A stretch of DNA of 27,707 bases from a virus. The notes under the pieces were generated by a model. It was not told the DNA's origin. It saw only the letters and a list, made by a program, of their open reading frames with translations, and did not search any database. This document shows positions 7,361 through 13,603 of this stretch, piece after piece (the stretch's first letter is position 1; the number at the start of each line of letters is the position of its first letter). The stretch spans positions 1 through 27,707 of the IMG/VR virus record IMGVR_UViG_3300037228_000016; one strand, written 5' to 3'. The translations under genes were made by a program, and so were the position numbers.

Positions 7361-8854
7361 CTAGGCGGTCACGCGGCGCATGGTCTTTGGTCCATTGTAA
7401 ATGCGCACGGGTTTAACATTCACACTCGGTCGCAGGCCGATCATGCGGCGGCCCTCGCCAAGCCCGATCATACCGTATTGCAGGCAGTCGCACAGATTCG
7501 AGTATTTGTCTTTCTTCGGCCTCAACTCGCCATCCTCCTCGCGCACCAGATGATAACGCCCGGCCATGCCGACGATCAGCGTGCGGCAGAGCGGCGAGAT
7601 TACAAGGCGATTGATGCCGGAGGGATTGTCGTTGAGCGCATAGGCCACGGCCTCGGTGCGCTCCTCGATGTTGTTCATCTTCACCGGCGCCGGTGTGACG
7701 TGCATCCCATGATGCTTGAAAATGTCGTAGCTCGACTGTTCGGTCTGCTGGCCCTTGTCGCGGCCCTTCGGATCGCCGATGCAGCGAAACGAGTGATCGC
7801 GATAGTGCGTTTCCAGAAACCGCTTGACCTTCGGCGCGAACACCGACGCCGGTTCGTTGAAGCCAAGCATTTCGTACTGCACATAAATACGCTGGTTGAC
7901 CTGCTGAGCAAACAACGCCGCCGGATAGACGCGGCCAAAGTCGAGCCATACCAGAACTTCGTGGTTGGCGACCGGATGCAGCGTTTCACGTGAAACATGA
8001 AACTCGCGGCGGAACATCGGCCACACCGGCTGGCCTTCGACCACCAGCGCGACCTTGTTCATCAATCGACTATCGATCCATGCCTTCGACGGCGCCCCGG
8101 TAAGTTGCTCGTCGTAGTAACCGAGCGGCAGGTTTTTCAGGTTCTCCGCTTCTGGATTGACCGAGTAGCCGACAATAGAGCCGCGCTCGTCGCGCTTTTC
8201 GATCAGCGCCGGCGGCTGCAAGTGAAATCCCCACGATTCCGGCCAGTGATATTTCGCGATCTCGTCGGCAAAAAGTCCCTGCGGCAGCTCGACCTGTCCG
8301 GTCATCATTGCCAGCCAGTGATCCTCGTCCGGCGCGTTGGTGTCGGCAATCACGCCACGCCACGGATTAGGACCGCCATGCTCCGGCGCCGGATAACGCA
8401 ACCGTGACCGCGCTTCGACAAACAGTTCGCGAATGATGAACGCCAGTTCGTTGAACGCGATGCCGGTGTATTCGGTCGAGCGCAGCTTGCGCACGTCCTC
8501 GTCCTTGTCGAGCGACAGAAAATCCACCACGGTCTCGACATCGCCGAATCGAATGCGGTGCTGCATGACCGCGCCATACGTGAAGCGCCCGTACACACTC
8601 TCGGGAAAAGTCTCCAGCCAGGTGCGGATCGTGGTGCGCCGCAAGTCCGGCATGGTGTTGCGCACCACCGCAAAGCGCGTGCGGCGCACGCCATCGACCG
8701 GCGACGGCACCTGTTCCTGCGCATGCCGCATGATGCGGACGCAAAGCGCCTTGGTCTTGCCGGAGCCGAGCGGTCCCTGCAGCACATCAACGCTGCGGTT
8801 GGAAGTAACAAACTCCGCGACCTTCGTGCCACCGATGAAGTCGAACGCGCTCAT
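7361..8854 (-). CDS. Terminase large subunit
   Basis: This 497-residue packaging motor combines an ATPase and an RNase H-like nuclease. The Walker A motif GPLGSGKT is at 27-34. Walker B with the catalytic glutamate (GIAFNE) is at 131-136. An arginine-rich region (VVRNTMPDLRRTTI) follows Walker A, and coupling-type ADTNAPDEDHW lies at 170-180. The nuclease half shows the acidic triad: D305 in LVWLDFG, D361 in IGDPKG and D456 in NLCDCLQYG. Length and motif order are normal. Its ATG overlaps the stop of the 88-residue gene, and the TerS-like gene lies four genes upstream in the same operon. It cuts concatemers and pumps DNA through the portal. Confidence 0.95.
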   Translation of the reverse strand: MSAFDFIGGTKVAEFVTSNRSVDVLQGPLGSGKTKALCVRIMRHAQEQVPSPVDGVRRTRFAVVRNTMPDLRRTTIRTWLETFPESVYGRFTYGAVMQHRIRFGDVETVVDFLSLDKDEDVRKLRSTEYTGIAFNELAFIIRELFVEARSRLRYPAPEHGGPNPWRGVIADTNAPDEDHWLAMMTGQVELPQGLFADEIAKYHWPESWGFHLQPPALIEKRDERGSIVGYSVNPEAENLKNLPLGYYDEQLTGAPSKAWIDSRLMNKVALVVEGQPVWPMFRREFHVSRETLHPVANHEVLVWLDFGRVYPAALFAQQVNQRIYVQYEMLGFNEPASVFAPKVKRFLETHYRDHSFRCIGDPKGRDKGQQTEQSSYDIFKHHGMHVTPAPVKMNNIEERTEAVAYALNDNPSGINRLVISPLCRTLIVGMAGRYHLVREEDGELRPKKDKYSNLCDCLQYGMIGLGEGRRMIGLRPSVNVKPVRIYNGPKTMRRVTA

Positions 8855-9117
8855 GGGCCAGCGTCGCCACGCAGCGCATCGACGAGATTGGCTTTGGCAA
8901 TCTCAAGTTCGCCCACAGTGCGCCGGTCGGAATAACCCCGTCGACTCGATGACACGCACTCGTTGGCATGATTGGCGATGAGAATAACCCCGGCGATCTC
9001 GCCGCCGCGAGCCATTTCCAGCGCACGCTCCAATTGCTCGATCACGTCGGCTTGCGGAACTCCTGGCTGGGCGATCGGCTCACCGCGAAGCGAAACAACT
9101 CTGGGTGCCTCACTCAT
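8851..9117 (-). CDS. Small phage protein (LE..LE.ARGGEI.GV type), duplicated start region
   Basis: The 88-residue protein contains PQADVIEQLERALEMARGGEIAGVILI at about 20-47, followed by a polar stretch and a helical C-terminus (GELEIAKANLVDAL). This pattern, a helix then 'A..GEI.GV.++', then a later helix with LxxxxxxL, recurs in small uncharacterised proteins of alphaproteobacterial phages and plasmids; no function is known to me. The ATG lies in the second copy of a 17-bp tandem duplication, so a GAGG from the upstream copy sits 7 nt before it. The stop overlaps the TerL ATG. Confidence 0.75.
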   Translation of the reverse strand: MSEAPRVVSLRGEPIAQPGVPQADVIEQLERALEMARGGEIAGVILIANHANECVSSSRRGYSDRRTVGELEIAKANLVDALRGDAGP

Positions 9118-9134
9118 CTGGGTGCCTCACTCAT
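9101..9134. repeat. 17-bp perfect tandem duplication at a translation start
   Basis: The unit CTGGGTGCCTCACTCAT (plus-strand reading) occurs at 9101-9117 and again at 9118-9134. Each copy contains a minus-strand ATG followed by AGT GAG GCA CCC. The upstream ATG (9134) overlaps the previous gene's stop but reads only six codons before a TGA. The downstream ATG (9117) opens the 88-residue gene. Confidence 0.95.
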
Positions 9135-9439
9135 CAGTGCAGCACATGCGCCGCCATCTCCCGGCAGTGCCGCTCGATCATCTCCGCATCATGATCCGTC
9201 CGCGGACGGATAACCACCCGCGGCCCCCCGATCAACCCCCGATCGATCTCGGCCGCAAGCCAGCACCCATGCCACACCGGCTGACCCTCCGCATCCATTT
9301 CCATCGGCGTTCCCGGCGGCCGGTTGAACACAATCGCCGCATACCGCCCGCGTGCCCGAAACTCCCGCGCCCAAATCTGAAACTGCGCGTCGTAGAGCTC
9401 GATGAACAGATCCGGTATTTTCTCGAACGACGTAATCAT
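9134..9439 (-). CDS. Hypothetical 101-residue packaging-module protein
   Basis: The ATG at 9439 (MITSFEKIPDLF) is preceded by GGGAAAAG and overlaps the stop of the 63-residue gene (ATGA). Upstream codons in the same frame are low-complexity and overlap that gene, so I reject the longer form. The protein has an aromatic helix (FIELYDAQFQIWAREF), a beta-type segment (YAAIVFNRPPG), a WHGCWLA motif near the middle and an acidic/His-rich C-terminus (DHDAEMIERHCREMAAHVLH). The family is unknown. Tight coupling to neighbours suggests expression with the terminase genes. Confidence 0.7.
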   Translation of the reverse strand: MITSFEKIPDLFIELYDAQFQIWAREFRARGRYAAIVFNRPPGTPMEMDAEGQPVWHGCWLAAEIDRGLIGGPRVVIRPRTDHDAEMIERHCREMAAHVLH

Positions 9440-9627
9440 GATCTTTTCCCGTGTCGACCAGGCCGTTGCGGCCCAAGACGCTCCGGCATCCGGCCGCCGC
9501 CATGCGCTTCCAGCGACGCCCGCGCCTGCTCGACAGTCATCCCGCGCCGTAACGCCTCTTTCGGATCGCCTGCACACCGCTCAAGCATTTCACGCTGCGA
9601 CCGGCTCTTTATCTCGATCAGTTTCAT
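9436..9627 (-). CDS. Small basic hypothetical protein
   Basis: The product has 63 residues, is strongly basic and begins MKLIEIKSRSQREMLERCAGDPKEALRRGMTVEQARASLEAHGGG. It is a short helical core followed by an Arg/Pro/Gly-rich tail. It overlaps both neighbours by 4 bp, which supports translation. The basic tail could bind nucleic acid, but that is only a composition argument; the family is not recognised. Confidence 0.65.
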   Translation of the reverse strand: MKLIEIKSRSQREMLERCAGDPKEALRRGMTVEQARASLEAHGGGRMPERLGPQRPGRHGKRS

Positions 9628-9872
9628 TCCGGCACCGAGACCACGCCGTTATCCTCGGGCCGCCACGTCAGGCAGGCCCGTGGAAAGGCTGACATGTGCT
9701 CTATCTGGCCCTCAAACCAAACAACCGAAATCGCGTCGATCTCATTCTGCTCAGTCGGAATATACGTGATCGTCAATGGCGGGCTACCAGAATTGAGCCG
9801 CACGATCGCGCCTACCTTATAAAACGGATCCCCAAATGATTTGAGGGTTTCTAATTTTTGAACATCGCCCAT
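9624..9872 (-). CDS. DUF2158 / YodC-like protein
   Basis: This 82-residue protein starts at an ATG with AGGAG 9 nt upstream; a longer frame from 9917 has no such site. The central part fits the small YodC/DUF2158 plan: 'F..G..V.L.SG.PP.T+.......... .V.WF.G.... ..F....L'. Here it reads FYKVGAIVRLNSGSPPLTITYI and VVWFEGQIEHMSAFPRACL. These are small beta-barrel proteins of unknown role that are common in phages and enterobacteria. The stop overlaps the ATG of the next gene. The family call is by recalled pattern, with good agreement in length. Confidence 0.75.
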   Translation of the reverse strand: MGDVQKLETLKSFGDPFYKVGAIVRLNSGSPPLTITYIPTEQNEIDAISVVWFEGQIEHMSAFPRACLTWRPEDNGVVSVPE

Positions 9873-9974
9873 CGATGCAATCTCCTGAATATTTCGCGCC
9901 CACCAAATTTCTGCCACCCCCGATGAATGTACACGAAAATGTGCGGGCGCAAGGTTGGAGCACGGCGGATCGGC

Positions 9975-10517
9975 CTAGTTTTCCCCCCGGCTCGCCGTAT
10001 GGCCGGATTCGCGGAACTCGCTCGCGTCGGGATGGTCGAGCGTGGCCCCAGCGCCGCCGCTGGCTGCATTCACTGTGCAGTCCACAATGCGAGATTTCTG
10101 CATCTCATTGAGATCATTGGCGTTTACCACGTTGATGATGCGCACCGTCACGCCAGGCATCGCATTTGCGGCGCCGGATCGCGGTTGCTCGTCGCCGATC
10201 TGCTCGAGCAGCTTGATCGCGTTGACAGCCGGCATGTTGTTCTCAGCGTCGCGAATCTCGCGCAGTCTGTGAATGTTCCGCGGTGCTAGGGAAGCTCGAA
10301 GTACCTCCCGCTCATGTCTGAGGTACGCGAGCACGTGAGGGGATTGGAGCGAACGCCGCATTGATCGGACGTGGTAATTGACTGACCGCGCGGCGAGATC
10401 GTATTCGAGACCTTCCCAGATCATTGCATCGAGCGCGGCCTTGAGTTTGCCGCGGATTTGCTGGCGTTTCGGCTGGTCTGGTGGCTGATCGTTGCGGACT
10501 GCGAGTTCTGCTTGCAC
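9975..10517 (-). CDS. Terminase small subunit-like protein
   Basis: The 180-residue protein has an N-terminal DNA-binding region: KRQQIRGKLKAALDAMIWEGLEYDLAARSVNYHVRSMRRSLQSPHVLAYLRHER. This is a helix-turn-helix preceded by a basic stretch, like small terminase subunits that recognise pac or cos sites. A helical middle (EIRDAENNMPAVNAIKLLEQIGDEQ) is the usual TerS oligomerisation region, and the C-terminus is polar and disordered. The only in-frame start is GTG at 10517, because an in-frame TAA lies 51 nt upstream; the Shine-Dalgarno is poor. It heads the minus-strand packaging operon. TerS is inferred from domain layout plus position upstream of TerL. Confidence 0.75.
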   Translation of the reverse strand: MQAELAVRNDQPPDQPKRQQIRGKLKAALDAMIWEGLEYDLAARSVNYHVRSMRRSLQSPHVLAYLRHEREVLRASLAPRNIHRLREIRDAENNMPAVNAIKLLEQIGDEQPRSGAANAMPGVTVRIINVVNANDLNEMQKSRIVDCTVNAASGGAGATLDHPDASEFRESGHTASRGEN

Positions 10518-10702
10518 GTCGCTCGCGCTTTCGCTCGTTCGTGGTCCTCGCCGCGCTGGACGCGCTTACTGCGGAAGGGCGTCTTAAAGAAAGACGGTGC
10601 GCGCGACGGGCGATGGAATGTGCGATTTTCGTTTTATCGGCAACGCACGATGCTGAGAATGGCGTTTTTATTGGGCTTCCTGTGACTGGAAATAGGTAAG
10701 CA

Positions 10703-10951
10703 TTGCTGCTTGATCTCGAAAACGTAATTTGCCTTATGCAGATTATGAGGCGTTGCCGCGATCCAGAGGCGAAGCGTATTGCATTGGCGCTGCTGGCGCG
10801 CGGCAACGGCTCGCCTGGCGAGATTGCCGAGCTCGCCGGCGTATCGCGCCAGGTTGTGGAGGGTTGGGCGCGGCGCCTCGATTGGCGCAAGGTAAAGCGC
10901 GCGGCATTGACGAAAGCGTGGCGCTCTGAAATGAGACGTAATAGCATATGA
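10703..10951 (+). CDS. Small HTH DNA-binding protein
   Basis: The 82-residue protein contains a homeodomain-like helix-turn-helix: DPEAKRIALALLARGNGSPGEIAELAGVSRQVVEGWARRLDW at about 20-61, with a basic C-terminus. The frame opens with TTG at 10703 behind GGAAATAGGTAAG. ATGs at 10736 and 10745 lack a Shine-Dalgarno, so the start is uncertain. It is transcribed away from the TerS-like gene and is the first plus-strand gene. The fold resembles TerS-type and small regulator HTHs. Its stop codon lies inside a perfect 14-bp palindrome, which suggests self-regulation or control of the following operon. Confidence 0.7.
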   Translation: MLLDLENVICLMQIMRRCRDPEAKRIALALLARGNGSPGEIAELAGVSRQVVEGWARRLDWRKVKRAALTKAWRSEMRRNSI

Positions 10952-10959
10952 CGTCATAT
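10946..10959. promoter_or_regulatory. Perfect 14-bp palindrome, candidate operator
   Basis: ATATGACGTCATAT is its own reverse complement and straddles the stop codon of the HTH gene. It is followed by an AT-rich stretch leading into the leader of the downstream operon. The symmetry and neighbourhood fit a dimeric regulator site; binding is not shown. Confidence 0.5.
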
Positions 10960-11042
10960 ATTCTATTGCATTATCAGACACTTGCATTGTAACAATTCGT
11001 GATTGGACTGATACGACCCAATAGCGCATTATCCCGATTGTA

Positions 11043-11062
11043 AGCAGCGTTGCCGCGCTGCT
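11043..11062 (+). promoter_or_regulatory. Leader hairpin upstream of the small-gene operon
   Basis: AGCAGCG (11043-11049) and CGCTGCT (11056-11062) form a 7-bp stem with a 6-nt loop. It ends 20 nt before the ATG of a 22-codon ORF, so it could affect initiation or act as an attenuator element. There is no U-run after it, so it is not a simple terminator. Confidence 0.4.
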
Positions 11063-11082
11063 CCAACCGCGAGGAACCTGAA

Positions 11083-11151
11083 ATGCTCACCATTACAATC
11101 ATGCTTATCCGGTTGCGTCCCACGCATACCTCCCGTCGTACCGCCGAATAG
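11083..11151 (+). CDS. Possible 22-residue leader peptide
   Basis: This ORF runs from an ATG with GAGGAA about 8 nt upstream to TAG at 11149-11151. Its product begins MLTITIMLIRLRP and is hydrophobic then basic. The TAG is part of the TAGGAG that serves as ribosome-binding site for the next gene, so ribosomes ending here would sit on that site. This geometry suits translational coupling or a leader peptide; the product itself may be irrelevant. Confidence 0.4.
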   Translation: MLTITIMLIRLRPTHTSRRTAE

Positions 11152-11160
11152 GAGAGACAG

Positions 11161-11331
11161 ATGACAACCTACGCCGATCAAGTGATTGTCAGGAACGCCG
11201 CCGTTGTTCTCAGCGAAATCCAGAGCTACGCGGAAATTAACCCAGCGTTTGCCAAGCTTCTCCGCAATGTTAAAACCCCGAGTGGCGAAGCAATCGAGCG
11301 ATTTGCTTTACCTGTGGGGATTGAGCCATGA
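11161..11331 (+). CDS. Hypothetical 56-residue protein
   Basis: The ATG at 11161 follows TAGGAGAGACAG, a strong ribosome-binding site. The product starts MTTYADQVIVRNAAVVLSEIQ and is a small, probably helical, soluble protein. Its stop overlaps the ATG of the next gene (ATGA), which supports it as a real gene despite its size. The family is not recognised. Confidence 0.7.
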   Translation: MTTYADQVIVRNAAVVLSEIQSYAEINPAFAKLLRNVKTPSGEAIERFALPVGIEP

Positions 11332-11618
11332 ACCTCAAAAATCAGCCCCCGGTCTATGTGCCGGACGAACACCGGGCCGAAATCGAGAAGCTTTCCAAGG
11401 CCGCGTTGATGGACATGGTTTGGGACTTCTCCATGCAATTCGCGGGCATAACCGACTACTGTTTTGACACTGAACAAAAAGCCATCGCCGAGTTCCGCTC
11501 GCGTCGCGAAATCATCCTTGCCATGCGGCAACGGCAGCCGGAACTGGAACGAGAAGCCGGGGAACAGGCTTTGCGGCTTATCGGCGAAGCCGCCGCTACG
11601 GTTAGCGGTCATGGGTGA
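11328..11618 (+). CDS. Hypothetical 96-residue protein
   Basis: The product is helical and charged: MNLKNQPPVYVPDEHRAEI, then ALMDMVWDFSMQFAGITDYCFDTEQKAIAEF, then a Gln/Glu/Arg helix. It overlaps the preceding gene by 4 bp and the following small ORF by 8 bp. There is no recognisable domain. The operon context (small plus-strand ORFs behind an HTH gene) fits accessory early functions. Confidence 0.72.
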   Translation: MNLKNQPPVYVPDEHRAEIEKLSKAALMDMVWDFSMQFAGITDYCFDTEQKAIAEFRSRREIILAMRQRQPELEREAGEQALRLIGEAAATVSGHG

Positions 11619-11682
11619 AAACCGGATAAGCATGCTTGACATCAACGGTAATCGCGTCGGCTCATGGGATTGGGCAGTCTGA
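11611..11682 (+). CDS. Possible 23-residue micro-ORF
   Basis: The ORF begins ATGGGTGAA within the end of the previous gene, and its TGA overlaps the ATG at 11682. The product MGENRISMLDINGNRVGSWD is followed by WAV. The NG..VG.WDW pattern resembles the end of a small beta protein. An internal ATG at 11632 follows GGATAAGC. The only support is the overlaps at both ends. Confidence 0.4.
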   Translation: MGENRISMLDINGNRVGSWDWAV

Positions 11683-11933
11683 TGCCCACACACTCAATTG
11701 ACTACCTCAACTCGCGCCGCGAGGCGATCCGCAACGGCCGCGCACAGTCTGCCGGCCACGCCGATCGGCTGGTTAATCCGGTCGACCTCAAAGCCCGTGA
11801 CGCGGCCTTGGATGCCGGCGAAATGCTGCACGAATCCGTGTGCGCCATCTTCGCCGACTTCCGGGCATGGTTCGCGGAGTCGACCAATCGCCTGGCATCG
11901 GGCTTCGATGCGAACACCGAAATCCCGTTTTGA
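11682..11933 (+). CDS. Hypothetical 83-residue protein
   Basis: I choose the ATG at 11682 (MPTHSIDYLNSRREAIRNG) because it overlaps the preceding stop (TGATG). An in-frame ATG at 11664 would overlap the micro-ORF. The protein is helical, with a conserved-looking ALDAGEMLHESVCAIFADFRAWFAESTNRLASGF segment. The function is unknown. Confidence 0.68.
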   Translation: MPTHSIDYLNSRREAIRNGRAQSAGHADRLVNPVDLKARDAALDAGEMLHESVCAIFADFRAWFAESTNRLASGFDANTEIPF

Positions 11934-11945
11934 GGAGCAACGAGA

Positions 11946-12266
11946 ATGCCGAAATACAGCAATCCCAGAATGAGGGCCGTCATTGAAAACTGGCCCCACG
12001 GCTCACAGCGTGTCACTGCCACGTTTTCAATCGAGCAGCATCCCACACGGGGCGAACGCGCAGTGCGCGTCACTACCGGAGCGCCCAAAAAGCTAACATT
12101 CGCACGCAAGATGCGGATTGTGGACGGCGACGACGGCCGCACCTATATCGCCGAATTGAGTGTTTATGGCCACATCACGATCATGCGCGGCGATATGAAG
12201 TTCAACGAGGAAACCATATTCGACCGCGAGCCGCGCCACGCTGAATTGCGGGAGCTATTCGCATGA
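11946..12266 (+). CDS. Hypothetical beta-rich 106-residue protein
   Basis: The ATG follows GAGGAGCAACGAGA. The product is basic and beta-prone: SQRVTATFSIEQ, GERAVRVTTGAPKKLTFARKMRIVDGDDGRTYIAELSVYGHITIMRGDMKF, then an acidic helix. The strand pattern suggests a small barrel or OB/SH3-like fold, but I recognise no family. It overlaps the next gene by 4 bp. Confidence 0.75.
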   Translation: MPKYSNPRMRAVIENWPHGSQRVTATFSIEQHPTRGERAVRVTTGAPKKLTFARKMRIVDGDDGRTYIAELSVYGHITIMRGDMKFNEETIFDREPRHAELRELFA

Positions 12267-12433
12267 TCCCGCTCAATCCTCTCGCCACCGACGAAAAGAC
12301 CGTTGCCGAGCGCAAATGGCAGGCAGGGCTCAAACCGCGCAAGCCGCAGGAAGCGTGCGACATCGGCCTATTCAGCGACGACGCCGACCAGCTTGATCTA
12401 GTCGAAATGCTGATGGACCCGACAAACGATTGA
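12263..12433 (+). CDS. Hypothetical 56-residue acidic protein
   Basis: The ATG overlaps the preceding stop (GCATGA). The product begins MIPLNPLATDEKTVAERKW, has a basic middle (KPRKPQEA) and an acidic C-terminus (LFSDDADQLDLVEMLMDPTND). It is the last gene of this plus-strand run, followed by a strong GC hairpin. There is no recognisable domain. Confidence 0.65.
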   Translation: MIPLNPLATDEKTVAERKWQAGLKPRKPQEACDIGLFSDDADQLDLVEMLMDPTND

Positions 12434-12440
12434 ATAAAGC

Positions 12441-12472
12441 GGGGCGGGTTCCTTTGCCGGGAAGCCCGCCCC
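12441..12472 (+). terminator. Strong GC hairpin after the plus-strand small-gene operon
   Basis: GGGGCGGG-TTCC (12441-12452) pairs with GGAA and CCCGCCCC (12460-12472) with one bulged G and a 6-7-nt loop. It begins 7 nt after the last stop codon. There is no U-run downstream, so it may be a weak or Rho-assisted terminator, a 3' stabiliser or a protein site. Confidence 0.45.
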
Positions 12473-12524
12473 TATCACGTCGCGGCTCAACGTGGCTGCG
12501 AGGCGCACCGCCGGAGCGCATGAC

Positions 12525-12707
12525 ATGAATACGAAATCTTATCTCGCCGCACTGCGCAAGCTTGGTCTTACGCCTGCGTCGCAGCAGACCGCAAAGCTTT
12601 TGGGCTTGACCGTCCGGCATTGCCAGCGCTTGAGCGCCGGAGCTCCGATTCAGCCAACAATCTCTCTTTTGCTCTCGATGTACGTGAAGCACGGCCTGCC
12701 GAAATAG
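12525..12707 (+). CDS. Small HTH (Cro/XRE-like) protein
   Basis: The 60-residue product MNTKSYLAALRKLGLTPASQ continues QTAKLLGLTVRHCQRLSAG. That is a helix-turn-helix of the form 'A..LGLT.R..Q+L..G..I', typical of very small phage regulators. GGAG lies about 10 nt before the ATG. The gene points toward the minus-strand genes, and its 3' 140 bp are also the 3' end of the 211-residue gene on the other strand. Confidence 0.65.
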   Translation: MNTKSYLAALRKLGLTPASQQTAKLLGLTVRHCQRLSAGAPIQPTISLLLSMYVKHGLPK

Positions 12708-13203
12708 GTCCGGATCCTCGGATTGGTTTTGGTGTTTCCCTTGCCTTGCTCCACCGCGCGGCGGCAGCATTTTTGCCAAGCTCCCGCGCCTTGCGCTTGC
12801 TCATGGATTTGCGGCTGTTTGCCCCGCCTTTGAGGCCCATTTTCCGAAAATGACGCCTGTTCCGCACGACATGCACAACATCGTTGCGGACAAACGCTTC
12901 ATTGCGTTTTTTTAGCTTGCCGTCGAATTTATCCATTGCCCATTTTGACTCGACCAGCCAGAGCTCGGCGCCGAGAAATCCGAGCAGCGGCCCGAGCGAG
13001 TTCATGCCGACCCGGCGCACGTTTTTGAGGTTTTTGAGCGTTTGCAGCGACAGCATTTGCGTCAACCGGCGCTCCGACAGCCCGGCCTTGTCGTTGTTGT
13101 CGTCGCTGGAAATCGAAAATTGCCGTTCGGAGGCTCGAGCCCGGAACGCGAATAGCATCCCAGGATAGCCATCGAACTTCGCCAGCACCCGCGGCTCGGT
13201 CAT
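12568..13203 (-). CDS. Hypothetical basic protein, 3' end antisense to HTH gene
   Basis: The 211-residue protein falls into parts. Residues 1-95 look globular (GYPGMLFAFRARASERQFSISSDD, LQTLKNLKNVRRVGMNSLGPLLGFLGAELWLVESK). Residues 96-150 are basic, with SMSKRKARELGKNAAAARWSKAR. The tail from about 165 is low-complexity Arg/Ser/Ala. The tail is the part that overlaps the opposite-strand HTH gene, so it may be an accidental extension. The ATG overlaps the stop of the 57-residue gene. 'SKRKARELGK.AA.ARW' resembles motifs in small phage DNA-associated proteins; no function is assigned. Confidence 0.65.
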   Translation of the reverse strand: MTEPRVLAKFDGYPGMLFAFRARASERQFSISSDDNNDKAGLSERRLTQMLSLQTLKNLKNVRRVGMNSLGPLLGFLGAELWLVESKWAMDKFDGKLKKRNEAFVRNDVVHVVRNRRHFRKMGLKGGANSRKSMSKRKARELGKNAAAARWSKARETPKPIRGSGPISAGRASRTSRAKERLLAESELRRSSAGNAGRSSPKALRSAATQA

Positions 13204-13373
13204 TCGCCAATCCCGAGCGTGCGGTCGATTAGCTCTATTTCTTCCGCTGTAGGACCGTCCTTGCAGTGGATGATCTGGTTAGCAATCCCTAGCACCCTGC
13301 GCAATTCCCGAACTTCTGCGCCCAAGCGAGCGATCGCTGCCTCCTGGGTCGCCACAATCTCAGTCCATGTCAT
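13200..13373 (-). CDS. Small coiled-coil-like protein
   Basis: From the ATG at 13373 (GAGG 6 nt upstream) the product has 57 residues. It starts MTWTEIVATQEAAIARLGAE and continues VRELRRVLGIANQ, a heptad-like helix, followed by an acidic C-terminus. The longer frame from 13613 would overlap another gene completely and is rejected. It is coupled to the 211-residue gene by ATGA overlap. Confidence 0.65.
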   Translation of the reverse strand: MTWTEIVATQEAAIARLGAEVRELRRVLGIANQIIHCKDGPTAEEIELIDRTLGIGE

Positions 13374-13381
13374 GATCTGCC

Positions 13382-13603
13382 TCATTCGCCGGCCTGCCGC
13401 ACAAGCCGCGTCGGGAATCCCTGGGCATCCTTGAACCAGGGCGAGACGTACATTTTGACCTTCACTTCGGCGCAGTTGCCGGTGTAAGCGCCGTAGCGCG
13501 CGAGCATAGTCTGCCGACGCTTTATGACCGCTTCCTTGCGTTCCTGCGCGCGCCGCTTCCGGCTGTAATTCCGCAGCGGCGTTTGTGCTGACAGATCGGT
13601 CAT
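13382..13603 (-). CDS. Hypothetical basic 73-residue protein
   Basis: I choose the ATG at 13603 (MTDLSAQTPLRNYSRKRRAQ) because it overlaps the stop of the 162-residue gene (TGA/ATG sharing) and has AGG upstream. The N-terminal half is Lys/Arg-rich and helical. The C-terminal half (GAYTGNCAEVKVKMYVSPWFKDAQGFPTRLV) is beta-like. A nucleic-acid-binding role is possible from charge only. Confidence 0.65.
   Translation of the reverse strand: MTDLSAQTPLRNYSRKRRAQERKEAVIKRRQTMLARYGAYTGNCAEVKVKMYVSPWFKDAQGFPTRLVRQAGE

Noticed and set aside
10312-10947. Minus-strand frame of 211 codons across the TerS/HTH divergent region
   Set aside because: It overlaps a clear HTH gene on the other strand and the TerS-like gene in another frame; the translation is Arg/Ser low-complexity.
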